Positions 33,227 to 41,461 of a stretch of DNA of 64,000 nt are shown piece by piece. The position numbers and the translations under genes are program-made. The notes below the pieces were generated by a model. That model was not told the origin of the DNA, did no database searches, and saw nothing but the letters and a program-made list of their open reading frames with translations. The stretch is from positions 66,125 through 130,124 of the forward strand of contig DAOSUR010000009.1 in NCBI GenBank assembly GCA_035378985.1, given 5' to 3'. Within the stretch, counting starts at the first letter, position 1. Every line of letters starts with the position of its first letter. The DNA comes from Anaerohalosphaeraceae bacterium. GTDB taxonomy: Bacteria; Planctomycetota; Phycisphaerae; Sedimentisphaerales; Anaerohalosphaeraceae.

Positions 33227-34119
33227 GTGCCCTCCGGCGAACCGGACTTCTTCGTCTTCTTTCCAGCTCGTCTGGTCGGCAGATAATCCATCAGCAAAAA
33301 CACTTTGCGGAATACCGAAGACGGCAGCTTCTGCTTCAGCATTTGCCGGGCTTCTGATAAGCTCGTCCGCTGCGTCAGATGCGTCAGCAGCACAAACTCA
33401 TTGTTCATCTTTTCCAGCAGCGGTCCTAATTCCTCAATATGCATGTGCCGACCCGCCTCCGCCCGGCCGGCGTGCTCCTCTTCATAAAAGGTGCACTCGG
33501 CAATTAACAGCCGACTGTTGGAAATATAATCCAGCTGCGAAAAGTCCACATACTGTGTATCCCCCAGATAACTGACCAACGGAATCTCCAGCGGCCGGTC
33601 AATCTCGATTCCCTGCCGTTTTAATTCTACTAATTGCGGACCCGTTAACCCCTGATATTCCTCTCGGAGTTTTTTGCGGCGTTCAAGAACAGAAAACCCA
33701 ACCGCCCCAACCGTATGCTTTGTGGGGAAAACCCTCACAAATAGATTCGGTTTGACCGGATATTCCTCCCCCGGACCAACTGGAACAAGATTGCTTTTAA
33801 TCCGGCTTCCGTCGAGCTTGCTCCAGGCATTCAATATCTGTCGAATCGGACCGAGCGTATTCGGCGGAGCCAAAACTGTCCCCGGCGAAAGACCGCAAAA
33901 CTGACGATGCGAAAGATAATAGGCAATACCCACCGCATGGTCCATATGACCGTGCGTCAGGAGCACATGATTGATGGGAATCACCTGGTCAGGGGCCTTG
34001 CCGATGTCAAAACAGACATCCAGTTGCGGCATCGCAACGATCGTTTCCTCGCCGGCAACCGAATACCCCAAAACATCCAGATTGCCTATTTGTATGTGGG
34101 CCAGATTGTGACTGGGCAT
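33205..34119 (-). CDS. Metallo-beta-lactamase-fold hydrolase, RNase Z-like
   Basis: The 304-residue MBL-fold enzyme carries the zinc-binding 'LLTHGHMDHAVG' (H-x-H-x-D-H, about 54-64), a second His in 'VFPTKHTVGAVGF' (about 131-143), a metal Asp in 'SYLGDTQY' (about 187) and 'LLIAECTFYEEEHAGRAEAGRHMHIEEL' (about 204-231), as in tRNA 3'-processing RNase Z relatives. The final 20 residues are Lys/Gly-rich and disordered. Since tRNAs here lack encoded CCA, a 3' trimming enzyme is needed and this is a candidate. It has its own promoter, divergent from the DUF434 gene. It could also be a broader MBL hydrolase. Confidence 0.82.
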   Translation of the reverse strand: MPSHNLAHIQIGNLDVLGYSVAGEETIVAMPQLDVCFDIGKAPDQVIPINHVLLTHGHMDHAVGIAYYLSHRQFCGLSPGTVLAPPNTLGPIRQILNAWSKLDGSRIKSNLVPVGPGEEYPVKPNLFVRVFPTKHTVGAVGFSVLERRKKLREEYQGLTGPQLVELKRQGIEIDRPLEIPLVSYLGDTQYVDFSQLDYISNSRLLIAECTFYEEEHAGRAEAGRHMHIEELGPLLEKMNNEFVLLTHLTQRTSLSEARQMLKQKLPSSVFRKVFLLMDYLPTRRAGKKTKKSGSPEGTQEETAC

Positions 34120-34140
34120 ATCCTGTTCCTAAAAAAGCGA

Positions 34141-34169
34141 ATCGTAGAAAAAACAACCTTCTCTGTCAA
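34141..34169 (-). promoter_or_regulatory. Strong promoter of the RNase Z-like gene
   Basis: On the minus strand a consensus TTGACA (34169-34164), a 17-nt spacer and TACGAT (34146-34141) precede the ATG at 34119. AGGA lies in the short leader. Confidence 0.7.
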
Positions 34170-34181
34170 CTTTTTCCTCCC

Positions 34182-34210
34182 TTGAACTGCCTTTCCGCTT
34201 CCGGTATCCT
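34182..34210 (+). promoter_or_regulatory. Promoter of the DUF434 gene, apparently leaderless
   Basis: TTGAAC (34182-34187), a 17-nt spacer and TATCCT (34205-34210) are followed by 6 nt and the ATG at 34217. The -35 box lies 12 bp from the -35 of the divergent RNase Z-like promoter. Confidence 0.6.
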
Positions 34211-34216
34211 GAAAGA

Positions 34217-34954
34217 ATGCCTGACAAACGCACCCATCGCGGTCCTCATCCGGAAGACAGGCGGCTGTTTGCCCCTGACCAAATCCCCCTCCTCCAAAAG
34301 GCCGTCAGCCATTATTCCTGGCTCTTGTCTCGCGGTTATGCCCCGACAAGCGCCTTAAAACTGGTGGGGGACCACTTTTCCCTCGACAGCCGGCAGCGGC
34401 TGGCCGTCATGCGTTCCGCCTGCACCGATACCCAGCGAATCCTGCGAAAGCAGAAAGAAATCCCCCCTTCAAACCTCGCCGACCGCACACTTCTGCTGGA
34501 CGGATACAACATCCTCATCACCCTCGAGGCCGCCCTGGGCGGCGCTGTGCTCTTAATCGGACAGGATGGATGCATCCGAGACCTCTCCGGTCTTCACGGA
34601 ACCTGGAGAAAAGTTTCCGAAACCCTTCCGGCGGTCGAACTGGCTGCCGAGACTCTCAAAAAGCTGAACCCAAAAGAAGTCCTCTGGCTCCTGGACCGTC
34701 CCGTGTCCAACTCCGGGCGTCTGAAAGCCCTCCTGGAAGACTTCTTCAAAACCCAAAACCTCCCCTGGCAGGTCGAAATTCATCAAAATCCGGACCAGCT
34801 CCTCCGACAAACCCCTGCACCGGTCGCCACAAGCGACAGTGCCGTTCTGGACGAATGCCCCGGCTGGTTCAACCTGACTCGGGAAGTACTGAACTATTTC
34901 CCCTCCTCTTCCTTATTTCTCATCGACCTAAGCGCGACGAATGAAGAGAAATAA
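34217..34954 (+). CDS. DUF434-domain protein, possibly a nuclease-like fold
   Basis: The 245-residue protein has an N-terminal DUF434 region, 'HRGPHPEDRRLFAPDQIPLLQKAVSHYSWLLSRGY' leading to 'ALKLVGDHFSLDSRQRLAVMRSACT' (about 8-70). A second alpha/beta domain has 'LLLDGYNILITLEAAL' (about 94-109), 'WLLDRPVSNSGRL' (about 156-168) and 'ATSDSAVLDE' (about 198-207). The spacing of Asp residues after strands resembles PIN-like nucleases, but no activity is established for this family. ATG 34217 follows its -10 element by 6 nt with no Shine-Dalgarno sequence. It is divergent from an RNase Z-like gene, so a joint RNA-processing role is conceivable. Confidence 0.78.
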   Translation: MPDKRTHRGPHPEDRRLFAPDQIPLLQKAVSHYSWLLSRGYAPTSALKLVGDHFSLDSRQRLAVMRSACTDTQRILRKQKEIPPSNLADRTLLLDGYNILITLEAALGGAVLLIGQDGCIRDLSGLHGTWRKVSETLPAVELAAETLKKLNPKEVLWLLDRPVSNSGRLKALLEDFFKTQNLPWQVEIHQNPDQLLRQTPAPVATSDSAVLDECPGWFNLTREVLNYFPSSSLFLIDLSATNEEK

Positions 34955-34964
34955 ATCCTTGCCG

Positions 34965-34992
34965 TTGCTTACCGATAGAATTTGGATATAAT
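34965..34992 (+). promoter_or_regulatory. Promoter of leuS and downstream genes
   Basis: TTGCTT (34965-34970), a 16-nt spacer and a perfect TATAAT (34987-34992) lie about 60 nt before the leuS start. Confidence 0.6.
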
Positions 34993-35060
34993 GTGCTTTT
35001 CCAATCAAATCATTCATTGCTGATAAATAATGTAGGTTTTAGCAAGTATTGAGAATTCTT

Positions 35061-37670
35061 ATGGAAAACGGCCGATACGACTTTCTTGCAATCGAAAAAA
35101 AATGGCAGGATTATTGGCTTCGCAATAAAACCTTCAAGGCCCCGGACGGCCGACCTCTTCAAAAAGGCCAGCAGCCCCCTAAGCCCGACCCGAAAGCTCC
35201 GCTTTCCGAACGCCCCAAATACTACGTCCTCGATATGTTTCCCTATCCGTCCGCACAGGGCCTTCACGTCGGCCATCCGGAAGGATACACCGCCAGCGAT
35301 ATTGTCGCACGATACAAGCGAATGAAGGGCTACAATGTCCTCCATCCAATCGGCTGGGACGCCTTTGGTCTGCCCGCCGAACAATACGCCGTCCAGACCG
35401 GCACCCATCCGGCTATTACCACCCAGCGGAATATCGAAAATATGCGCCGTCAGATTCAGGCTCTTGGCTTCAGCTACGACTGGGACCGCCAGGTCGATAC
35501 TACTGATATCCGCTATTACAAATGGACCCAATGGATTTTCCTGAAGTTTTACAACAGCTGGTTTGACGAAAACCTCCAGAAGGCCCGGCCGATTGAAGAG
35601 CTGCCGATTCCGGAAGAAATCGCCGCGCAGGGCGAAAAGGCCGTCCGGAAATACATCGATGACCACCGGCTTGCCTACGAGGCCGAAGCCCCGGTCAACT
35701 GGTGCCCGGCCCTCGGAACGGTGCTGGCCAATGAGGAAGTCGTCGGCGGCGTCAGCGAACGCGGCGGCTATCCGGTCATCCGAAAGCCGATGCGTCAATG
35801 GATGCTTCGCATCACCCGTTATGCCGAACGCCTCCTCGAAGGCCTCAATCAGCTCGACTGGCCCGAATCCATCAAAAAACTTCAGCAGGACTGGATTGGA
35901 CGCAGCATTGGTGCAGAAGTCAGTTTCGCCGTCGTCGGACACAACACCACAATCCGCATCTTCACCACCTGCCCCGACACACTCTTTGGGGCCACGTATA
36001 TGGTTCTGGCTCCGGAACATCCGCTTGTGGATTCCATCACAACTCCGCAATACAAACAAGCCGTTGCGGAATATAAAGAACAGGCCGCCCGAAAAAGCGA
36101 CCTTGACCGCACGGAATTATCCAAGGAAAAAACCGGTCAATTTACGGGGGCTTTCGCCGTCAATCCCGTCAACGGCAAACAGATTCCCATCTGGATCAGC
36201 GATTATGTCCTCATCAGTTACGGCACCGGTGCCATTATGGCTGTTCCGGCCCATGATGAACGCGACTTCGAATTCGCCCAAAAATTCGGCCTGCCCATCA
36301 TTCCCGTCGTCAAACCCGACGACCCGGCACTGGCCCAGCAGGTCCAGGCCGGACAAGTCTGTTTTACCGGCGACGGAACGGCCTTCAATTCCGGGCCGTT
36401 TGACGGCCTGCCTACACCGGTTTTCAAAGAAAAAATCACGGCCTGGCTCGAAGAAAAAGGGCTCGGCAAAAAGGCCGTCAATTACAAACTGCGAGACTGG
36501 CTGTTCAGCCGGCAGCGCTACTGGGGCGAGCCCTTCCCCATCCTTCACACCGAGGACGGACGCACCATCGCCTTGTCCGAATCCGACCTGCCGCTGGGCT
36601 TGCCCGAACTGGATGACTTCAAACCCACCGGCACCGGAGAGCCGCCCCTGGCCAAGGCCGTGGACTGGGTCAATGTCACCCTGCCGGATGGAACAAAAGC
36701 CAAACGCGAAACCAACACCATGCCCCAATGGGCCGGCAGCTGCTGGTATTACCTGCGCTACCTCGACCCCGCCAATGACAAAGCACCCTTCGACCCCGCC
36801 GTCGAAAAATACTGGATGCCGGTCGACTTGTATATTGGAGGGGCTGAGCATGCCGTTCTCCACCTGCTCTATTCCCGATTCTGGCATAAACTGCTTTATG
36901 ACCTCGGATACGTCTCCACTCCGGAACCCTTCCAGAAACTGATTAATCAGGGGATGATTCTGGGGGAAGACAACCAGAAAATGAGCAAATCCCGCGGCAA
37001 CGTCATCAATCCCGATTCCGTTATTGCTCAGTACGGAGCCGACTCGATGCGGCTCTACGAGATGTTCATGGGGCCGCTGGAGGCCGTTAAGCCCTGGAGC
37101 ATGCAGGGAGTTGAGGGCGTCCACCGCTTCCTGAACAAAGTCTGGCGGCTCGTGGTGGACCCCGAAACCGGCCATCTGAATCCGGCTGTTCAGGACGCCC
37201 AGCCCGATGAACAAACCCTGCGGCTGCTCCACCAAACCATCAAAAAAGTGACCTCAGACATCGAGAACTTCGCCTTCAACACCGCCATCAGCCAAATGAT
37301 GATTTTCGTCAATCATCTCGGACGCCAAACCGTCCGTCCCAGACAAATTCTGGAACCGTTTATCCTGATTTTATCGCCGTTTGCCCCTCATATCGCCGAA
37401 GAACTCTGGCAGCGGCTGGGCCATTCCCATACGCTGGCTTATGAACCCTGGCCGCAATTTGACCCCCAGCTGGCGCAGGAAAAACAGGTCGAGCTGGCCT
37501 TACAAGTATGCGGCAAAATCAAAGACCGCTTCTGCGTTTCCGCCGATGCAGATGAACAGGAAATTGAACGGCTGGCCCTGGCGCATCCGAAAATTCAGGC
37601 CGTCCTGAATGGACAAAAACCCAAAAAAGTGATCATTGTAAAATCCCGGCTGGTAAACATAATCCCGTAA
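35061..37670 (+). CDS. leuS: Leucyl-tRNA synthetase
   Basis: LeuRS charges tRNA-Leu and proofreads through its CP1 domain. The 869-residue class I synthetase has the HIGH-equivalent 'HVGH' (about 69-72) in 'PYPSAQGLHVGHPEGYTASD'. The editing domain has the threonine-rich 'TTCPDTLFGATY' (about 302) and 'GTGAIMAVPAHDERD' (about 389-403). The leucine-specific 'MPQWAGSCWYYLRY' and KMSKS in 'NQKMSKSRGNV' (about 639-650) follow, then the anticodon-binding and C-terminal domains. A TTG 12 nt upstream is a possible alternative start; ATG 35061 is preferred. It heads a run of five closely spaced genes. Confidence 0.96.
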   Translation: MENGRYDFLAIEKKWQDYWLRNKTFKAPDGRPLQKGQQPPKPDPKAPLSERPKYYVLDMFPYPSAQGLHVGHPEGYTASDIVARYKRMKGYNVLHPIGWDAFGLPAEQYAVQTGTHPAITTQRNIENMRRQIQALGFSYDWDRQVDTTDIRYYKWTQWIFLKFYNSWFDENLQKARPIEELPIPEEIAAQGEKAVRKYIDDHRLAYEAEAPVNWCPALGTVLANEEVVGGVSERGGYPVIRKPMRQWMLRITRYAERLLEGLNQLDWPESIKKLQQDWIGRSIGAEVSFAVVGHNTTIRIFTTCPDTLFGATYMVLAPEHPLVDSITTPQYKQAVAEYKEQAARKSDLDRTELSKEKTGQFTGAFAVNPVNGKQIPIWISDYVLISYGTGAIMAVPAHDERDFEFAQKFGLPIIPVVKPDDPALAQQVQAGQVCFTGDGTAFNSGPFDGLPTPVFKEKITAWLEEKGLGKKAVNYKLRDWLFSRQRYWGEPFPILHTEDGRTIALSESDLPLGLPELDDFKPTGTGEPPLAKAVDWVNVTLPDGTKAKRETNTMPQWAGSCWYYLRYLDPANDKAPFDPAVEKYWMPVDLYIGGAEHAVLHLLYSRFWHKLLYDLGYVSTPEPFQKLINQGMILGEDNQKMSKSRGNVINPDSVIAQYGADSMRLYEMFMGPLEAVKPWSMQGVEGVHRFLNKVWRLVVDPETGHLNPAVQDAQPDEQTLRLLHQTIKKVTSDIENFAFNTAISQMMIFVNHLGRQTVRPRQILEPFILILSPFAPHIAEELWQRLGHSHTLAYEPWPQFDPQLAQEKQVELALQVCGKIKDRFCVSADADEQEIERLALAHPKIQAVLNGQKPKKVIIVKSRLVNIIP

Positions 37671-37691
37671 ATGGATGGGGAACCATAGACT

Positions 37692-38228
37692 GTGAAAATT
37701 GAAATCGAAGCCAAAATCGCTGTCCCTTCGCTGACTCCGCTCGAAGCGCAACTGAGAAAAATGAATGCTGTTTTTCTCAAAGAGGTCCGCGAAACGGATT
37801 TGTATCTGAAAGGAACGCACGGCCACCCGCTGAAACGGGGCTGCGGCCTGCGGCTGCGCAGACAGGACGGGCCGGAAGGGGAAAAATTTTTCCTGACCTT
37901 CAAAAGCCCCAAAGAAAAACGGCGTTTTAAAACGCGCCCCGAAGCCGAAGTCCAAATCAGCGATTTTGAGGCCGCCAAAAAAATCTTCTTCGGACTGGGA
38001 TTTACCTCCGGGATCATTGTGAAAAAAACCAGAAAAATCTGGACCTGGAAACACTGTCATATCTGCCTGGATCGTGTCCCTCCGATGGGGTGTTTTGTCG
38101 AAGTGGAGGCCCCCACGGAAGTCGAAGTCGAAGAGGCCCTGGCTCACCTCGGCCTTCAGCGAGAACACCACCTCTCGGAAGGATACGCCAAACTCCTGGC
38201 CAGAGCTCTTCTGAAAAAACAAATCTGA
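37692..38228 (+). CDS. CYTH-domain (CyaB/triphosphate-tunnel) protein
   Basis: The 178-residue protein has the CYTH fold used by class IV adenylate cyclases and inorganic or thiamine triphosphatases. It opens with the E-x-E-x-K motif ('MKIEIEAKIAV', residues 4-8) and keeps the tunnel residues in 'QETDLYL'-like 'ETDLYLKG', 'LRLRRQ' (about 54-59), 'FLTFKSP' (about 70-76), 'RPEAEVQI' (about 86-93) and 'CFVEVEAPTEVE' (about 137-148). These bind triphosphate and Mg2+. The start is GTG with a weak GGGGA upstream. It lies 21 nt after leuS. Triphosphatase and cyclase activity cannot be told apart here. Confidence 0.88.
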   Translation: MKIEIEAKIAVPSLTPLEAQLRKMNAVFLKEVRETDLYLKGTHGHPLKRGCGLRLRRQDGPEGEKFFLTFKSPKEKRRFKTRPEAEVQISDFEAAKKIFFGLGFTSGIIVKKTRKIWTWKHCHICLDRVPPMGCFVEVEAPTEVEVEEALAHLGLQREHHLSEGYAKLLARALLKKQI

Positions 38229-38249
38229 CCCGTTCTCCCGAAAGAAGCC

Positions 38250-39197
38250 ATGCCGAAACTGAACGGATACATCTTTCTAATTATCAACCCCAAATCCGGT
38301 GCCAGCAGCCGAAAACACCTGGTCAAATGCCTCCAGAATTATTTCCAGCAGGCCGGCTGCCGGATGAAAACGTTCCTGACGCAGTCGCTCACTCATGCCT
38401 GTGAACTGGCCCGTCAGGCCGCTGTGGATTACGATTGTTCTCTGGTAGCCGCTGCAGGAGGAGACGGCACAATCCGAGAAGTTATCCACGGTCTGGAAGG
38501 AAGCGACAAACCCCTTCTGATTATCCCGTCCGGAACCGAAAATCTTTTGGCCAACGAACTGGGCTTCGACCTGCAGCCCCAAACACTTATCAAAACCTAC
38601 GAGGCCTGGCAGCTTCGTCCTCTTGACCTGGGAACTATCAACGGAAAATGTTTTACCTCCATCTGCGGGTTCGGCTTCGATGGAGATGTCATTCACCGCA
38701 TCCACGGCTGGCGAACCGGACACATCAGCCATCTCGATTACTTTTGGCCGATTTGGAGATGTTTCTGGTCCCATACCTTTCCGCCGATGCGGGTTACCAT
38801 CGACGGCCAGGAGTGTTTTTCCGGCCGCGGTCTTGTTTTTGTCGGGAATATCTCCCGGTATGCCATCGGGCTGCAAATCTGCAAACATGCCCAATACGGC
38901 GACGGGAAACTGGATTTATGCATCTACAAATGCCGCAACCAGGCCCATCTGCTCAAACACGCCGTCGCCACCATTTTTAAGATGCATACACGCGGCAAAG
39001 ATGTCATTTACAAACAGGGCACTGTGATTACCGTGGAGTCGCTGGCCAAAGAGCCGATTTATTGCCAAATTGACGGCGACCCAGGACCGGAGCCCCCTGC
39101 CGAAATTAAACTGATCCCTCAGGCCATCAATGTTCTTGTTCCGCCCGGCACAAAACCCGCCGGCATTCGGACTCGACTGCGAAGAATGATTGGATAA
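38250..39197 (+). CDS. Diacylglycerol/lipid kinase family protein (DAGK catalytic fold)
   Basis: The 315-residue protein phosphorylates a lipid alcohol with ATP. The N-terminal nucleotide site includes 'LIINPKSGASSRKHL' (about 10-24) and the signature 'AAGGDGTIREVIHGLEG' (about 68-84). 'IIPSGTENLLANELGF' (about 90-105) and 'CGFGFDGDVIHRIH' (about 138-151) follow, as in YegS/DgkB kinases. The C-terminal beta-sandwich contains 'YGDGKLDLCIYKC' (about 215) and 'YCQIDGDPGP' near the end. It sits 21 nt after the CYTH gene and 3 nt before kdsA; a role in phospholipid or lipid-A-linked metabolism is plausible. Specific lipid substrate unknown. Confidence 0.9.
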   Translation: MPKLNGYIFLIINPKSGASSRKHLVKCLQNYFQQAGCRMKTFLTQSLTHACELARQAAVDYDCSLVAAAGGDGTIREVIHGLEGSDKPLLIIPSGTENLLANELGFDLQPQTLIKTYEAWQLRPLDLGTINGKCFTSICGFGFDGDVIHRIHGWRTGHISHLDYFWPIWRCFWSHTFPPMRVTIDGQECFSGRGLVFVGNISRYAIGLQICKHAQYGDGKLDLCIYKCRNQAHLLKHAVATIFKMHTRGKDVIYKQGTVITVESLAKEPIYCQIDGDPGPEPPAEIKLIPQAINVLVPPGTKPAGIRTRLRRMIG

Positions 39198-39200
39198 TCT

Positions 39201-40031
39201 ATGCAAAACAGAACCATCTATCAAATCGGACCGGCTTCAATCGAGCTAGGCAAAACGTTCTTCATCATCACCGGGCCTTGTGTGATTGAAAGTGAGTCAT
39301 TGTGCCTGGATGTAGCCGATGCGCTTCTCCAGATTCAAAAACGAACCCAAATCCCCTTTGTCTTCAAAGCCAGTTTTGACAAAGCCAACCGAACCAGCAT
39401 TGAAAGTTTTCGCGGCCCCGGTCTGGAAAAGGGCCTTGAAGTGCTCGAAAAAGTCCGTCGAAAAACAGGTCTGCCTGTTTTAACTGATATTCATGAACCC
39501 TCGCAGGTCCTCCCTGCGGCTCAAGTAGTGGACTGCCTCCAAATTCCCGCCTTTCTGTGTCGCCAAACCGACCTTCTGGTTGCCTGCGCCAAAAGCGGAA
39601 AACCCGTGAATGTCAAAAAAGGCCAGTTTGTCAGTCCAGAAGAAATGAAAAACGCCGTTCAAAAAATCCGGGCCGCCGGCGGGCAGCAGATTTTCCTGAC
39701 GGAGCGAGGAACCTTTTTCGGATACAACCGGCTCGTTAATGATATGACCGCCATCCCGGCTATGCAGAACCTCGGATGTCCGGTCATTTTCGATGCCACC
39801 CACAGCACCCAAAGACCCGGCGGATTAGGAACCGCCAGTGCGGGTCGGCGGGATTTGGCCCCTGTTCTGGCACGGGCCGCAACAGCAGCCGGAGCCGACG
39901 GCCTCTTTATGGAAGTCCACCCGACTCCGGAAAAAGCCCTTTGCGATGCCGACTGTATGCTGCCGTTAGACCAGGTCGAAGCCCTTGTAAAGACTTGTTA
40001 CGGCATTTTCCAAATTGTTCGTCAGCCCTGA
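39201..40031 (+). CDS. kdsA: 3-deoxy-D-manno-octulosonate 8-phosphate synthase
   Basis: KdsA condenses phosphoenolpyruvate and arabinose 5-phosphate to Kdo-8-phosphate, the first committed step to Kdo in lipopolysaccharide; its presence implies an outer membrane with LPS. The 276-residue TIM barrel shows 'FIITGPCVIESESL' (about 16-29), 'FKASFDKANRTSIESFRGPGLEKGL' (about 54-78), 'TDIHEPSQ' (about 95), 'AFLCRQTDLL' (about 116-125), 'NVKKGQFVSPEEM' and 'VIFDATHSTQRPGG' (about 196-209). Its TGA stop overlaps the next start by one base (TGATG). Confidence 0.96.
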   Translation: MQNRTIYQIGPASIELGKTFFIITGPCVIESESLCLDVADALLQIQKRTQIPFVFKASFDKANRTSIESFRGPGLEKGLEVLEKVRRKTGLPVLTDIHEPSQVLPAAQVVDCLQIPAFLCRQTDLLVACAKSGKPVNVKKGQFVSPEEMKNAVQKIRAAGGQQIFLTERGTFFGYNRLVNDMTAIPAMQNLGCPVIFDATHSTQRPGGLGTASAGRRDLAPVLARAATAAGADGLFMEVHPTPEKALCDADCMLPLDQVEALVKTCYGIFQIVRQP

Positions 40032-40972
40032 TGAATAATCCGGCCTCCAAATATCGTTATCTTTTCGGCCCGGTTCCATCCCGGCGCCTCGGGCGAAGTC
40101 TCGGCGTGGACCCAGTCCCTTTCAAAACCTGCACACAAAATTGCTTATATTGCCAATTAGGAACAGACGCCGCCCAGACTCTCGAACGAAAAAACTATGT
40201 TCCCCCTGAGGACATTCTCGAAGAAATCCGCCGGTGGCTGAGGGAAGAAATCGCAGCGGACTATATTACAATCAGCGGTTCCGGTGAACCAACCCTTCAC
40301 AGCCGTCTCGATGAAATTATTGAAGGAATTCATCGCTTAACGAAAATCCCGGCAGCCCTGATTACCAACGGCACGCTGTTCTGGGACCCGGAGGTCCGAA
40401 AACAATGCTCGCTGGCCGATGTGGTCCTTCCCTCCCTCGATGCAGGCGACCCGGAAACATTCAGAAAAATCAACCAGCCCCATGAAAGTCTGTCTTTTGA
40501 ACGCTTTGTGGAAGGATTGATTCTTTTTCGCCGTGAATACAAAGGCCCAATCTGGCTGGAAATCTTCCTTTGTGAAGGGCTCAACACCGACCCCGCTTCC
40601 ATTACAAATCTGAATCGCCTTATCAAAAAAATTAATCCGGACAAAGTCCAGCTGAACACCGCCGTCCGCCCCACCGCTCATCCGCATATCCGGGCTGTCC
40701 CTTTGTCTGTCCTGGAACAAATAGCCCCTCAGCTTCATCCAAACGCCGAGGTCATTGCCGATTTTCCCAAAACCGGAACAGATGAAAAAAAGCCCTTTTC
40801 GGAACAAACAATCCTCGAAACCCTCAAGCGTCGCCCCTGTGCCCTCGAAGAGCTGGCCGCCAGTCTTCAGATTGCCCCCTCTCTGGCAGCCAAATATCTC
40901 CAGCGCCTTCTGGAAAACAAGCAGGTACGTATCGAAAACCGCAACGGAAAATCTTACTTCTGCGTAAATTAG
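40031..40972 (+). CDS. Radical SAM protein related to wyosine-type tRNA modification enzymes (COG0731-like)
   Basis: The 313-residue protein begins 'YLFGPVPSRRLGRSLGVDPVPFKTCTQNCLYCQLG', placing a C-x3-C-x2-C radical SAM triad at about residues 32-39. 'YITISGSGEPTLHSRLDEII' (about 79-98) is the SAM-binding GxGE-like strand, and 'ALITNGTLF' and 'LPSLDAGDPETFRKINQPH' (about 137-155) are typical of this family. The last 60 residues form a winged-helix domain ('LETLKRRPCALEELAASLQIAPSLAAKYLQRLLENKQV'). Relatives are annotated as wyosine-synthesis-related, but bacteria generally lack wyosine, so the substrate is open. The start overlaps the kdsA stop. Confidence 0.85.
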   Translation: MNNPASKYRYLFGPVPSRRLGRSLGVDPVPFKTCTQNCLYCQLGTDAAQTLERKNYVPPEDILEEIRRWLREEIAADYITISGSGEPTLHSRLDEIIEGIHRLTKIPAALITNGTLFWDPEVRKQCSLADVVLPSLDAGDPETFRKINQPHESLSFERFVEGLILFRREYKGPIWLEIFLCEGLNTDPASITNLNRLIKKINPDKVQLNTAVRPTAHPHIRAVPLSVLEQIAPQLHPNAEVIADFPKTGTDEKKPFSEQTILETLKRRPCALEELAASLQIAPSLAAKYLQRLLENKQVRIENRNGKSYFCVN

Positions 40973-41026
40973 GCAATTTATCAACATCCGTCCTTTCTTG
41001 ATTTTCTTTGTCTTTATTTTTTTTTA

Positions 41027-41145
41027 TTATCGGTCGTTCCTTTCTTATTGAAAAACCGCCTTTCATTTTCGCCGGAAAAAACAAAAAATTACTTTAGAAA
41101 CCACTCTTTCGACCGATAAAAGATGTAGAGATTTTCACTTATCGG
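41027..41145 (+). promoter_or_regulatory. Competing inverted repeats upstream of the 89-residue gene
   Basis: Segment A TTATCGGTCG (41027-41036) is the exact complement of segment B CGACCGATAA (41110-41119). Segment B can alternatively pair over 7 bp with segment C TTATCGG (41139-41145), which ends 11 nt before the start codon at 41157. The two hairpins exclude each other, as in an attenuator or RNA switch, or the three copies are protein-binding half-sites. No function is proven. Confidence 0.35.
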
Positions 41146-41156
41146 AACGTCAAGTT

Positions 41157-41426
41157 ATGAATACAGAAAAAAAACAGCTGGTCCTCAATAAAGGCGGAGA
41201 AAAATATATTTTCCGTTATGAACCGGGACAGGAGGGACCTCTTTTGGATGCCCTGGTGGCTTGCGCAACAGACCCAAGGACTGATTTTGACTGGTTTGAC
41301 GCCGCCGTCCTTAGTTTTTGTCTTACGCAATCATTAATCGGTCAGGCCGACCAGCTCCTGTACAAAGACCTCCCTCTTCCTATGCAGACCTCCGAATCGA
41401 ACGAAGACAGCGAAGACCTCGAATAA
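41157..41426 (+). CDS. Small acidic protein of unknown function
   Basis: The 89-residue protein has no recognised domain. An N-terminal beta-hairpin-like part ('LVLNKGGEKYIFRYEPGQEGPLLDALV') leads into an amphipathic helical middle ('FDWFDAAVLSFCLTQSLIGQADQLL') and ends in a Ser/Glu/Asp-rich tail. It lies 36 nt upstream of the tyrosine-recombinase gene on the same strand and likely shares its transcript. There is no Shine-Dalgarno sequence before the ATG, but a potential RNA stem ends 11 nt upstream. Small genes next to xerC recur in related bacteria, but no role can be assigned. Confidence 0.7.
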   Translation: MNTEKKQLVLNKGGEKYIFRYEPGQEGPLLDALVACATDPRTDFDWFDAAVLSFCLTQSLIGQADQLLYKDLPLPMQTSESNEDSEDLE

Positions 41427-41461
41427 CCTTTCCCAAGGAAAGATAGAAAGAAGGAACAATT

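Noticed and set aside
39776..40030. Upstream extension of the radical SAM gene inside kdsA
   Set aside because: The extra 85 residues are in a shadow frame of kdsA; ATG 40031 starts at the family-typical N-terminus.
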